Positions 8,649 through 17,329 of a DNA stretch of 64,000 bases are shown piece by piece. A model generated the notes under the pieces. It was not told the DNA's origin. It was given only the letters and a program-made list of their open reading frames with translations, and searched no databases. Within the stretch, counting starts at the first letter, position 1; each line of letters begins with the position of its first letter. The translations under genes and the position numbers were made by a program. Source of the stretch: Byssovorax sp. (lineage in GTDB: Bacteria; Myxococcota_A; Polyangia; Polyangiales; Polyangiaceae); NCBI GenBank assembly GCA_025362495.1, contig JANYGI010000032.1, forward strand, positions 1 to 64,000, given 5' to 3'.

Positions 8649-9569
8649 TCACGGAGCGGGGAGCTTCACGGTGCTGCTCGCGAGGCTCACGGCGGTCTGC
8701 GACATCAGCCGACCGTTGATCGACGCGCCCGTGCCCATCGTGATCGAGGCCTTGCCGAGGATGACGCCCTCGGTGTGCGACGTCGTCCCGAGATCGACGT
8801 TGCCGGCCACCTGCCAGAAGATGTTCTTGGCCTGCGCGCCCCCGATCAGGGTGACGTGCTTGGCCGCGCTCATCGTGAGGTTACCCGAGATCTGGAAGAT
8901 CCAGACGTCGTTCGCCGCGCCCGAGATCGTGAGATCCGCCGGGATGGTCACCGACGAAGTCCACTTGTAGAGGCCGGGCACGATCGTGAGCCCTCCGATG
9001 GTCCCGGCGCCCAGATCGAGGCCATCCGGCGTCGGGCGGCTCGCCGCGTCCGTGTAGGCCGTCTGCATGTCACTCACTGCCGTGGTGAGGTTGATCGGCG
9101 TCGGCGGATCGTTGTCGGCGGCGAACACCGCCCCTGTCACCTGCGCTGACGTCCACATCGTGCCCATCTTGGTCATCGAGAACCCGGTGACGAAGGTCGC
9201 GGCCGCCGGGCTCAACCCGAGATTGCCAGTGATCGCCGACGTCGGGACGTTGGCGATGGCCGACTTGGCGAGGATCACGTAGTTTCCGGCCGCGCCGAGG
9301 AGCACGGGAGCAGGGCCCTTGTGCGGACCGGGATCCACGGGTGAACCACCCGCGCCGCCCGTCCCCGAGGTGGCCCCGGATCCACCCGCGCCGCCCGCCC
9401 CGGTGACACCGGTGCTCTCGGTGCCTCCGGTGGTGGTCGTGGTGGCGGTGGAGCCTCCGGCGGCGCCGGTGACCGAGTCCCCGCCGCAGGCCGCGGTGAG
9501 CAGAGCGAACGGGACGACAGCGGCGAACCAGGCGACGTTGCGAAGAAAAGACAGTGATCGTAGCATCAT
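8649..9569 (-). CDS. DUF3494 ice-binding-type lipoprotein
   Basis: This 306-aa protein has lipobox LTAAC (Cys28), an 80-residue Gly/Thr/Ser linker and one DUF3494 domain (from GPAPVLLGAAGNYVILAKS to the end). This is the right-handed beta-helix seen in bacterial, fungal and diatom ice-binding proteins. Typical family motifs visible are ITGNLGLSP, GLTIVPGLYKW and VWIFQISGNLTM. In many bacteria of temperate soil DUF3494 proteins have no shown antifreeze role and may act as surface adhesins. The second of two ATG codons follows AAGGA by 6-9 bases. It lies downstream of a paralogue on the same strand. Confidence 0.85.
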   Translation of the reverse strand: MMLRSLSFLRNVAWFAAVVPFALLTAACGGDSVTGAAGGSTATTTTTGGTESTGVTGAGGAGGSGATSGTGGAGGSPVDPGPHKGPAPVLLGAAGNYVILAKSAIANVPTSAITGNLGLSPAAATFVTGFSMTKMGTMWTSAQVTGAVFAADNDPPTPINLTTAVSDMQTAYTDAASRPTPDGLDLGAGTIGGLTIVPGLYKWTSSVTIPADLTISGAANDVWIFQISGNLTMSAAKHVTLIGGAQAKNIFWQVAGNVDLGTTSHTEGVILGKASITMGTGASINGRLMSQTAVSLASSTVKLPAP

Positions 9570-9623
9570 CAAGTATCCTTGGTCAATCCAGGCTGGTTGA
9601 AGCGCGCTCGACAGGCACCCGGG

Positions 9624-9718
9624 GTCTGGCCGAAAATCGGCCAGACTCTTCCCGGTCACACGGGGAGGCAAGCTGCCTCCGCACCCCCGCTTCGCGGCTG
9701 ACCGAAAGACGGTCAGCC
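9624..9718 (-). repeat. Three tandem perfect hairpins between the ice-binding genes
   Basis: Three perfect stem-loops lie in 95 bases. They are a 9-bp stem at 9696-9718 (directly after the upstream gene's stop), a 7-bp stem at 9664-9680 and a 10-bp stem at 9624-9646 with an AAA loop on the + strand. None has a T-tract. They may end transcription of the upstream paralogue, stabilise its mRNA end, or set the ratio between the two proteins. Confidence 0.6.
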
Positions 9719-9720
9719 AC

Positions 9721-11025
9721 TCACGGCGCGGGCGTCGTCACCTTGTTGGTGGCGAGGTTGACCGCCGTTTGCGCCAGGAGGCGGCCATTGATCGACGCCC
9801 CCGTACCCAGCTTGATCGACGTCTTCGAGAGGATGATTCCCTCGGCGTGCGAGGTCGTCCCGAAGTCGACGAGGCCGGTGACCTGCCAGACGATGTTCTT
9901 GGCCTTCGCGCCGCCAATCAGGGTCATCTTCTTGTCCGAGCTCATCACGAGATTGCCGTTGACCTGGAAGATCCAGGTGTCGTTCGGCGCGCCCGAGAGG
10001 GTGATATCGGTCGGGATCGTCACCGAAGAGGTCCACTTGTACAGGCCGGGGACGATCGTCAGCCCACCGATGGTTCCGGCGCCCAGGTTGAGGGTATCCG
10101 GGGTCGGCCGCCCGGCAGCGTCGGTGTACGCCGTCATCATGTTGAGGACGGCCGTCGTCAGGTTGATGGGCGTGGGAGGATCATTGTCCGCCGCGAACAC
10201 CGAGCCGACAACCTGCGCCGACGTCCACTTCGTACCCACCTTGGTCATCGAGAACCCGGTGATGAAGCTCGCGGCGGCCGGGCTCAACCCGAGATCACCG
10301 GTGATGAGCGAGGTCGGGACGTTGCTGATCGCCGACTTGGCGAGGATCACGTAGTTTCCCGCCGTGCCGAGGAGCACGGGCGCAGGCCCCTTGGGCAGGA
10401 CCGCGCCGGTGGTGAAGCTCCAGCTGTAATCCATCGCGAGCTTGTTGCCGGCGAGGTCCGCCGAGGTGGTCTTGACCGTCGCGGTGTACGTCGTGGAGAA
10501 CGCGAGGTCGGCCGTGGGATTGAGCGTCGCGACGTTGTTGGCGTAGGACACCGAAGCAGGGATGACGACCGCTCCCTGCTTGAGGAGGAACGTCGCTGAA
10601 GTGATCGTGAGCGGATCCATCGCTTCGCTGAACTGGGCCGTGATCACGGAGTTGGCCGCCACGCCCTGTCCCCCGGTGACGGGGTCGGTCGACACGACGG
10701 TCGGAGGTGTGGTGTCCGGCACGACGGGTGAGCCGCCCGCTCCGCCCATGCCCGTCGAGGTCGAGCTCGAGGTCGAGGTCCCGGCGCCCCCCGCTCCCGT
10801 GACGCTCGACGTCGTCATCCCCGCCCCGCCGGCGCCACCCAGGCCACCGGCGCCGCCCGAACCGCTCGCGCTCGACGTGCTCGGATCCATCCCCGTCGAC
10901 GCTGTCGTGTCGGTCAGCGGCGGCGGCAGGATCTGGCCTCCATCGCAGGCCGCGACGAGGATAGCGAGCGGGAGGAGGGCGGCGAGCGTAGCGTTGATTC
11001 GAAGGGAAGAGGCGGATCGAAGCAT
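9721..11025 (-). CDS. DUF3494 ice-binding-type lipoprotein with Ig-like (Big_5) domain
   Basis: This 434-aa lipoprotein (lipobox LVAAC, Cys27) has a Ser/Thr/Gly linker and then a bacterial Ig-like SbsA/Big_5 domain at about residues 105-205. The domain starts DTTPPTVVSTDPVTG and contains FSEAMDP. A C-terminal DUF3494 beta-helix closely resembles that of the gene at 8649. The Ig-like domain probably spaces the beta-helix away from the membrane. The ATG at 11025 follows AAAGGAC by 5-6 bases and starts the signal peptide, so longer starts are rejected. The pair looks like a tandem duplication with one copy having gained or lost the Ig module. Whether either binds ice is unknown. Confidence 0.87.
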   Translation of the reverse strand: MLRSASSLRINATLAALLPLAILVAACDGGQILPPPLTDTTASTGMDPSTSSASGSGGAGGLGGAGGAGMTTSSVTGAGGAGTSTSSSTSTGMGGAGGSPVVPDTTPPTVVSTDPVTGGQGVAANSVITAQFSEAMDPLTITSATFLLKQGAVVIPASVSYANNVATLNPTADLAFSTTYTATVKTTSADLAGNKLAMDYSWSFTTGAVLPKGPAPVLLGTAGNYVILAKSAISNVPTSLITGDLGLSPAAASFITGFSMTKVGTKWTSAQVVGSVFAADNDPPTPINLTTAVLNMMTAYTDAAGRPTPDTLNLGAGTIGGLTIVPGLYKWTSSVTIPTDITLSGAPNDTWIFQVNGNLVMSSDKKMTLIGGAKAKNIVWQVTGLVDFGTTSHAEGIILSKTSIKLGTGASINGRLLAQTAVNLATNKVTTPAP

Positions 11026-11323
11026 GGAGTGTCCTTTGGACTTGGGATGAGTCATCGCGACGACACGCGGCGTATTTGCCGCGACTCGCCCCGTTGATTC
11101 CCGCGCTCGCATCGACGTTTTCATCGCGCGACCGCGAGGAGGAACGTCAGTATTTGAGACCAGCGCGGACCAGCCGCTCACGACTGAGCAAGAACTCGAC
11201 CACATAAAAACCCTGTGGCGCGGCGGCGCCTCGGGAGCAGGCGACTTCGGCTCGACCTCAAATGCGCCTCACCTGCGACACATCTGCGCGACATCGAGCG
11301 ACTCACGATCGCCGGAAAACGGC

Positions 11324-12277
11324 TCAGCCGCGTCGCAGCGCCTCGCCCGGCTGAATCCGGCCCTCGGCGATGGCCTGCACGTAGGGTGGCGCAGCGCCCT
11401 TGCGCAGCGCCTGGATATCGCCGCGCATCGTCAGCGCGTCGGGATAACGCTGCGTCTTGCCGAAGGCCAGGGCACGATTGACGACGGCGTCGACGAACCC
11501 GGCCCCGGTCGCCAGCGCCGGCGCCTGCCGGGTCGCCGCAGCGATCAGGAGGCTCGCGTCGATGAGGTCCCCGTGGATACCGTCGCCGGAGATCAGGTGA
11601 AACATCGTTGCACCGAGCGAGAAGAGATCCGCGCGACCGTCGATCTCGCGGACGGAGCCAATCGCCTGCTCCGGCGCCATGTACTGACAGCTCCCCATGG
11701 CGGTGCCGGTCTTGGTCCGCGTCTTCTCCGGCAGCGCCGTGCCCTCGGGGAGCTCTTCGAGGACGCGGGCGATCCCGAAGTCGATCACCTTCAGGCATCC
11801 ATCGTTGCCGAGGTGGAGGTTCTCGGGCTTCAGATCCCGGTGGATCACGCCGTACGCGTGCGCCACGACCAGCACGGCGAGCACCTGATCGGCGAGCCAG
11901 AGCACCTGACCGACAGGCAACCTCCCCATGCGGGCCAGGCGGTCCCACACCGTCTCTCCGTCGAGGAGCTCCATCACCAGATAGGCGACGCCGTCGTCGG
12001 TGACGCCCGACTCGTAGATCTGGGGAAGGCCTTGGCAGAGCGGTCCGACCGCCGTCAACGCCGCTCCGATCGGCCCCTCGCGCAGGAAGCGCGTGCGGAG
12101 CTCCTCCACGCCGTGGAGATACGGGTGGAGGATCTTCACGGCGGCGGTGAAACCGTCGCTGCGGCGCCCGAGGAAGACGCTCGCCATCCCGCCGATGCCG
12201 AGCACGCGCTCGAGCCGCCAGGAGCCCATCTGTGCACCGAGGCGCGCGTTCGCCAGCTCTTCGTCGGGATCCACCAT
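11324..12277 (-). CDS. Soluble Ser/Thr protein kinase
   Basis: This 317-aa kinase has a glycine-rich loop (GIGGMASVF), Lys48 in AAVKIL, the catalytic loop VIHRDLKPEN with Asp148, and DFG at 166-168, so it should be active. The APE region is MAPEQA. It has no membrane segment and only about 50 residues after the kinase fold, unlike most myxobacterial kinases that carry sensory or ATPase tails. It starts 18 bases after the stop of the 1029-aa lipoprotein gene, so the two are probably one operon. A 298-base stretch to the next gene (11026-11323) holds nothing I recognise. Confidence 0.9.
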   Translation of the reverse strand: MVDPDEELANARLGAQMGSWRLERVLGIGGMASVFLGRRSDGFTAAVKILHPYLHGVEELRTRFLREGPIGAALTAVGPLCQGLPQIYESGVTDDGVAYLVMELLDGETVWDRLARMGRLPVGQVLWLADQVLAVLVVAHAYGVIHRDLKPENLHLGNDGCLKVIDFGIARVLEELPEGTALPEKTRTKTGTAMGSCQYMAPEQAIGSVREIDGRADLFSLGATMFHLISGDGIHGDLIDASLLIAAATRQAPALATGAGFVDAVVNRALAFGKTQRYPDALTMRGDIQALRKGAAPPYVQAIAEGRIQPGEALRRG

Positions 12278-12295
12278 GGGGCGTCGCGGAGCCTA

Positions 12296-15200
12296 TCACG
12301 GCCTGCGCAGGCCCAGAGCCACCCTGGCGTGCAGGCTCAGGAGGCCGCTCTTTCCCTGGCCGGAGCCCTCGTGGTCGAAGGCGATCTCGCTCCGGAAGCG
12401 CCCCACGGCGCCGAGCAGCTTGTCCGTGGGCGAGCCCGCGACGGGCAGCTCGGGCCAGACAGGTGCGCTCGCCGAGCCTCGCCGCGGATCGTGGACGCCG
12501 TCGTCCGCCAGCGTCCACTGGCCTCCTTCCGGCGGGACAGGCACGCTCCCCAGATAGGCGAGCCCGAGGGCGCGGATCGCCGCGGGATCTCCGGCCCGAT
12601 CCCGCGCGCCCACCAGCAGCGCCTCGGCGATCGAACGCGACGCCTCGCCCCGCTGCAAGCTCTCCCTCGTGAGGAGCCACGACAGCAGCGTGAACAGCCC
12701 TCCTTGCTTCTCGCCCGCCAGATCGACGACGAGCTGCGATCCCTTCGAGGCCGCCGCCGCGCTCGGGCCGTGTCCGTCGATCAGATCGTCGACCAGCCGA
12801 CGCACGGTGGTCTCGTTGAACGAGGCCACGAACACGCCGCGGCTGAGAGCATAATAGATCTCGATGTCCTTCCGTCGCGCGCCGTCGCGCTCCCGGCCGC
12901 GCTCGACGATGTCGTCGGCGACCGCGATCCGCACGATGGACACGTCGCGCTCCTTGCCCGCGTCGGCCCACTGGATCGCGCCCGGGAGCACGTCGTCGGC
13001 GATGCCGTGCACCGCCGCGAGCGCCAGCGCCGCGCCGGCCATGCTCTTGATCGCGACGGCCACGTAAACCGGGACGCCGGCGAGCGCCTTGATCTCATCG
13101 ACGTGATGACGATCGGCGCCGGGGAGCTCGGGCAAATCGCTCTCCGTCGCCAGCACCGCGTCCGCCAGCGCCGGTCGATCGTCGACGCCGGCCATCGCCC
13201 ACTCACCCAGGAAATCGAGCCCGAAGTCGTGCTTGCCGGCGAAGCCGCGCACGAGATGGGAGAGCTCGCGCCGCACCCGCGCGTCCTGTCCGATGCCGAC
13301 GACGGCCCGCGCTCCGCGCCCGATCGGCGGCGCCTCGACGCGCGCTTGCCCCGCCAGCTCGAGGACCTCGCGGTAGTCGGTCCCGTCGATCAGCGGCACG
13401 ATCCGCAGGTCGGCGGTGAGCGTCGTCCCCGCGGAGGTGGTGTCGACGGCGACGCGTATCGCGGCCGGATCGATGAACGTGCGCCAGTACGTCTCGTAGG
13501 TCCGGCTGAAGCGCTCGTAGGCGTCGCGCTCCGACTCGGTCACGAGGTCGGGCTCCGGCAGATCGAGGAGCGGCGTCAGCGCGGCGGGCGTGCCGAACAT
13601 CGACCGCGCGGCCTCGCCGGGCGTCCACGCGATGGGCTGCCCGCCCCCGTGCTTCAGCTCGTCCTTCGACAGGAGCTTCGCGGCCCACAGCTCGTCGACG
13701 GACGCGGGGCTCCGGCCCGTCGTCCACCCGTACAGCAGCGCCGCGAAGCCCGGCGTCATCAGCTCGGCGAGGGCGATCTGCCGGCGCGCCTCGAGCACCT
13801 TCTGCCGCGGGCCGACCACCTCGCTCACGAAGCGATCGCCCATGAACCCGAGGGCGTCGGCGCGCACCTCGGCGTCGCGCGCCATCAGGTAGGCGAAGTC
13901 TTTCTCGTCGGCGAGCCGCGGTCGCTTGCCCTGGATGGCCTCGACGATGCGCTTGACCGCGCCGAGGCTGTTGGAGACGATCTCCACGTCGCCCACCGTG
14001 GCCCGGTGTTGACGGACGGCGCCGTCGTGCGACGTCGTGATCCGCAGGGTGACGCCCTGGTACGTCGCCGTCGCTACGGCGAGGCTGCCGTGCTCGCGCG
14101 CCCGCGCCGCCAGCGCGCCCGCGAGCCCGGCGTCGAAGAGGGCGCGCTGCTTCACCTGGAAGATCACCGAGACGTCGCTGCCCTCGCGCAGGTACGGATC
14201 GCTGCCGACGAGGGCGACCTGGGCCACGACCTCCTTGCCGAGCGCGCGGGCCAGCGCGGTGCGGCCGAGGCCGAGCTCGGTCTCGTAGCGGGTCGAGAGA
14301 TCGCGCTCCGCGGCGTCACGGTCGAGCGCGCCCACGATCGGCGTCGCCCAGGCGTCGACCTGATCCGAGAGCTGGAAGAGCACGTCGAGATCCGCGGCGC
14401 GCAGGTAGTAGAACTCGGCCGGCACCAGCGCCGCGAGCGGCTCGGCGGGCGCGATCTTGCCGAGCGATTTCGTCAGGTCGGCCCACGGATGCGGCGCCGA
14501 CTTCGGCCCGGCGAGCTTGCCGATCGGGATCGACGCCTTCTCGCGCGCGGCGCGGAGCAGGAGCGGCCGATCCATCTGCAGCGCCTCCTGGATCGACATC
14601 GCGCCGGTCGTCGTGTCCATCAGCTCGGTGAGATCGGTGCGCGTGGGGCGTGCGGCGGTCGGCGCACGCGGGCCCTTCACCGGCGCCTTCTTCGGGTCGG
14701 CGAACACCGCGCCGAGCCGCTCGGCCGCGAACGCATGCCACGGGCTCCGATCGTGACCGCGGATCTCCAGCGCGAGCGCCGACGCCCAGCGGGCGGGGAC
14801 GCCCGCGTCGCTCTTCTTCGTCGCGTCGACCGCGGCGTGGAACCGGAAGCGCTGGCCGGGCTCCTCGCCGTGCGCGGGGAGGAAGATCGATCCGGCGACC
14901 GGCTTTCCCTGCTCGGCGTGGGGCCGCCGGATCCACACTGTCAACTTCGTGGCCCCGCGTTGCCCATCGTCCTCGCCGTGCGGGGAGGATCGATCCACGC
15001 CGACCGCCGCGAAGGCCTGCGGGCCGGAGCCGCCGCCGTCGAGCGCGATCACGATCCGGGACGCCGATCCCCAGCCGCTCGACGACTCCGGGGCGGGAAC
15101 GGTGACCTCGACGGCGATGGTCTCGAACGCCGCGTCGGCGTGGCGGGCCGCGACCTGCCCTTCGATCGCCTGCGCGTGCTCGACGCGCGCGAGGGCGCCG

Positions 15201-15385
15201 GCGCGCAGCTTCGGCACGGGGCCATCGGGCGGCTCGGCGGCGACGACGGCGACCGCGCTGGCCGAGGCGGTCGGCGCGGCGACGGGCAACGTGGGCGACG
15301 TCGTCGGCGCGCCGCAGCCGGCGGGCGCAACGACGAGGGCGAGCACGAGGGCGCGAACGGCGCGACGTGACGTGAGGCTCATCAT
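12296..15385 (-). CDS. Large lipoprotein of unknown function (1029 aa)
   Basis: The protein begins with a signal peptide and a lipobox (VAPAGC, Cys24), then an Ala/Pro/Ser-rich stretch and about 950 residues of mixed alpha/beta sequence with no motif I can assign. Repeated phrases such as DVLFQLSDQVDAWATPIVGAL and GVFVASFNETTVRRLVDDLI recall DUF3352-type proteins that test the variation of an exported value, but this is weak. It is followed 18 bases later by a Ser/Thr kinase gene. The pairing suggests an envelope protein whose state is linked to kinase signalling, although neither protein has a membrane-spanning link. The ORF is long and its codon use matches its neighbours, so it is a real gene. 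Confidence 0.8.
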   Translation of the reverse strand: MMSLTSRRAVRALVLALVVAPAGCGAPTTSPTLPVAAPTASASAVAVVAAEPPDGPVPKLRAGALARVEHAQAIEGQVAARHADAAFETIAVEVTVPAPESSSGWGSASRIVIALDGGGSGPQAFAAVGVDRSSPHGEDDGQRGATKLTVWIRRPHAEQGKPVAGSIFLPAHGEEPGQRFRFHAAVDATKKSDAGVPARWASALALEIRGHDRSPWHAFAAERLGAVFADPKKAPVKGPRAPTAARPTRTDLTELMDTTTGAMSIQEALQMDRPLLLRAAREKASIPIGKLAGPKSAPHPWADLTKSLGKIAPAEPLAALVPAEFYYLRAADLDVLFQLSDQVDAWATPIVGALDRDAAERDLSTRYETELGLGRTALARALGKEVVAQVALVGSDPYLREGSDVSVIFQVKQRALFDAGLAGALAARAREHGSLAVATATYQGVTLRITTSHDGAVRQHRATVGDVEIVSNSLGAVKRIVEAIQGKRPRLADEKDFAYLMARDAEVRADALGFMGDRFVSEVVGPRQKVLEARRQIALAELMTPGFAALLYGWTTGRSPASVDELWAAKLLSKDELKHGGGQPIAWTPGEAARSMFGTPAALTPLLDLPEPDLVTESERDAYERFSRTYETYWRTFIDPAAIRVAVDTTSAGTTLTADLRIVPLIDGTDYREVLELAGQARVEAPPIGRGARAVVGIGQDARVRRELSHLVRGFAGKHDFGLDFLGEWAMAGVDDRPALADAVLATESDLPELPGADRHHVDEIKALAGVPVYVAVAIKSMAGAALALAAVHGIADDVLPGAIQWADAGKERDVSIVRIAVADDIVERGRERDGARRKDIEIYYALSRGVFVASFNETTVRRLVDDLIDGHGPSAAAASKGSQLVVDLAGEKQGGLFTLLSWLLTRESLQRGEASRSIAEALLVGARDRAGDPAAIRALGLAYLGSVPVPPEGGQWTLADDGVHDPRRGSASAPVWPELPVAGSPTDKLLGAVGRFRSEIAFDHEGSGQGKSGLLSLHARVALGLRRP

Positions 15386-15511
15386 TGCACGGTAGCCTGG
15401 ATCAGCGCCCGTCTGTGGACCTCCGCGCCGACACGACCCGACGCGTGCCCGCGCGCCCCGGCGAGATCGCTCTAGGCGAAGCGAGGGAGATCCATTAACG
15501 CTCTCGATCCC

Positions 15512-15991
15512 ATGATGACCAACAAAACCCTCCTCGCCGCGGCCCTTTCACTCACGTTCGCGGCGGCCGCGTGCAGCTCCAGCGGCACCTCCACCACCAG
15601 CACCGGGAGCGGCGGCAGCGCCGGCACCGGCACCACCGCCGCGACGACCGGCGGCGCAGGCGGCGGCCCCGTGGCCCCCGCAGCGTCATGCGTGCAGCAA
15701 GGCGGCAAGGGCAACGACATCGGCGTCGGCGAGTACTGCACCCCTGGCGGCGGCGAGTGCGCCGCCTTCGACAAGGCCGGCCTCTGCCTCGCCGACGTCG
15801 GTCAGGACCAGTGGTGGTGCACGCGCATCGGCTGCAAGGTCGACGCCGACTGCGGCACGGCGGCGCACTGCCATCTCGATCCCGCCGGCGCCGGCTGCGT
15901 CCCCGACAAGTGCGAGATGGGCACCAGCAGCTCGTCGGGCTCGGGCTCGAGCAGCGCCAGCACGGGCACCGGCGCGGGCGGTTCGAAGTAG
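15512..15991 (+). CDS. Cys-rich small lipoprotein
   Basis: This 159-aa lipoprotein has lipobox AAAAC near residue 21 and a 35-residue Gly/Thr/Ser linker. A compact domain with about ten Cys (CVQQGG, CTPGGGEC, CLADVGQDQWWC, GCKVDADCG, CHLD, GCVPDKC) is followed by a second Ser/Gly tail. The Cys spacing is like the disulphide-rich surface modules common in Polyangiales lipoproteins. Function is unknown. It is divergent from the large lipoprotein gene at 15385, so both promoters lie in the 126 bases between them. Confidence 0.75.
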   Translation: MMTNKTLLAAALSLTFAAAACSSSGTSTTSTGSGGSAGTGTTAATTGGAGGGPVAPAASCVQQGGKGNDIGVGEYCTPGGGECAAFDKAGLCLADVGQDQWWCTRIGCKVDADCGTAAHCHLDPAGAGCVPDKCEMGTSSSSGSGSSSASTGTGAGGSK

Positions 15992-16007
15992 GTAGTCGCG
16001 TCGAACG

Positions 16008-16035
16008 GCGCTGACCGCGAGAGCGCGGTCAGCGC
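16008..16035. terminator. Strong hairpin between convergent genes
   Basis: GCGCTGACCGCG, loop AGAG, CGCGGTCAGCGC: a perfect 12-bp stem between genes ending at 15991 (+) and 16096 (minus). It likely terminates both directions. Confidence 0.65.
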
Positions 16036-16095
16036 GGGGCGGGTGGCAGCGGTGCGCGGCGACCGGCGCGGAGCAGGTCAGTCGCGCCGCTGGCT

Positions 16096-17025
16096 TCACG
16101 GCGTCGGGGGCACGTTCACGCAGCCGTTGAGCGACTCGTACGGCGTGTAATAGAAGACGAACGAGCACATCTCGTTGGCGGTGCTCTCGCCGTAGGCGAG
16201 GCTGGTGTCGCCGGTGTTGTCGTAGGTGCAACCGATGTTGATCGTGTCGGTCTTGCTCACGTGGAAGCTCTTCGGGACCGTCGGCTGATTGTCGAAATTC
16301 CACCCTTCCTGAAAGAGCATCTCGGCGCCCGGCGCAGCGCCGCGCGTGACCTGGATCGATTTGCCGTGCTGGTGCATGTGGCCGAACACCGCGAAGACAT
16401 CCATGTCGACGCCGACGTTCGGGCAGCTCATCGCCTGCGCAACGTCCTTGCCGTGGGCGGGGATGTCGAGGTTACGGTTGTCGAAGCCGAACATGCCAGC
16501 CTTCTTGAGCGAGGTGTCCTTGCTGGTCTCGAAGACGATCGTCGCCTTGTCTTCGACCGGATCGGGGCCAGCGTTGAGCAGGTGGAGCTGGACGAGGATC
16601 TGCTGGTGCGGGAGCAGGTGGAAGGCCGCGCCGTCCGGCGCCTTCAGCGTGCCGCTCTCGACGCCACCGCCGTAAAGAGGGATCCAGTTCGCGCGGACCA
16701 GCTCCGGGCAATCGAAGGCACCGTCGGGCTCGGCCGACAGGGTGTAGTAGATGCCGAGGTGGTGAGTCGCCTTGCCGTAGATCGGCGAGATCTGCTTGAC
16801 GATCGTGGCCACGTCGCTGTCGAGGCGCGTAGTGAAGCACATGTAGCGCCGCTCTTCGCCGGGCTTGAGGGTGTAGCTCGAGGTGTCGAAGCGGATCTCT
16901 GCGGCCTTGGTCCCCGCGTCCGCCGCCGGGATGGGCGTCGTCTCGTCGCCTCCGTTGCACGCGAGGAGCGAGGATGAGACGAGCAGAGCGAGGGCGAGGG
17001 CGAGGGTCGGTGTGGGGCGCATCAT
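16096..17025 (-). CDS. PHM-type copper type II monooxygenase-like lipoprotein
   Basis: This 309-aa lipoprotein (Cys23) resembles the two-copper core of peptidylglycine/dopamine monooxygenases. All expected ligands can be matched: His88-His89 in KATHHLGIYY and His148 in LVQLHLLNAG for one copper, and His216, His218 in GHMHQHG and Met286 in NEMCSF for the other. These enzymes use ascorbate and O2 to hydroxylate C-H bonds. Bacterial homologues are poorly studied, so the substrate is unknown. The length suits a protein holding only the catalytic core plus signal peptide. Two ATG codons start it; either fits. Confidence 0.78.
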   Translation of the reverse strand: MMRPTPTLALALALLVSSSLLACNGGDETTPIPAADAGTKAAEIRFDTSSYTLKPGEERRYMCFTTRLDSDVATIVKQISPIYGKATHHLGIYYTLSAEPDGAFDCPELVRANWIPLYGGGVESGTLKAPDGAAFHLLPHQQILVQLHLLNAGPDPVEDKATIVFETSKDTSLKKAGMFGFDNRNLDIPAHGKDVAQAMSCPNVGVDMDVFAVFGHMHQHGKSIQVTRGAAPGAEMLFQEGWNFDNQPTVPKSFHVSKTDTINIGCTYDNTGDTSLAYGESTANEMCSFVFYYTPYESLNGCVNVPPTP

Positions 17026-17210
17026 CCCCGGAGGTTCGAAGGGCCGGGGCGAGGAGTCAAGAGCATGTTTGGCGCGTCACGGTTCGATCGGCGCGGTCGG
17101 CCGCGAAGCTCCTCTCCCAGCGAGCGTGGTGCCGCGATGCGGCATTGACGCCCCCGCTCGCGCCACCCGTGATCGCCTGGGCCGCGCACCCCTCATGGTC
17201 CGCCCTCCAT

Positions 17211-17229
17211 CCTGGATCAATCCTGATCC
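17211..17229 (+). promoter_or_regulatory. Palindromic motif upstream of the M23 peptidase gene
   Basis: CCTGGATCAATCCTGATCC contains GGATCA-N4-TGATCC, an exact inverted repeat, about 100 bases before the peptidase start. A 16/19 match lies at 52606-52624, 92 bases before the lysozyme-lectin gene. It could be a shared operator; this is inferred. The 304-base gap 17026-17329 holds no other clear feature. Confidence 0.4.
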
Positions 17230-17329
17230 GTCTTCAGTCCAATCGCACCTCGGCCGCGGGTGATTTCCCCCGGATCCCGCGGAAACGCCGCCTTCCTGCC
17301 GCGACGGTTCCGCTGGCCAACGAATTGCG

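Noticed and set aside
11573-15370. A 1265-codon open frame on the + strand
   Set aside because: It is antisense to the kinase and the 1029-aa lipoprotein, has no domain, and is rich in Arg, His and Asp as expected from the complement of GC-rich genes.
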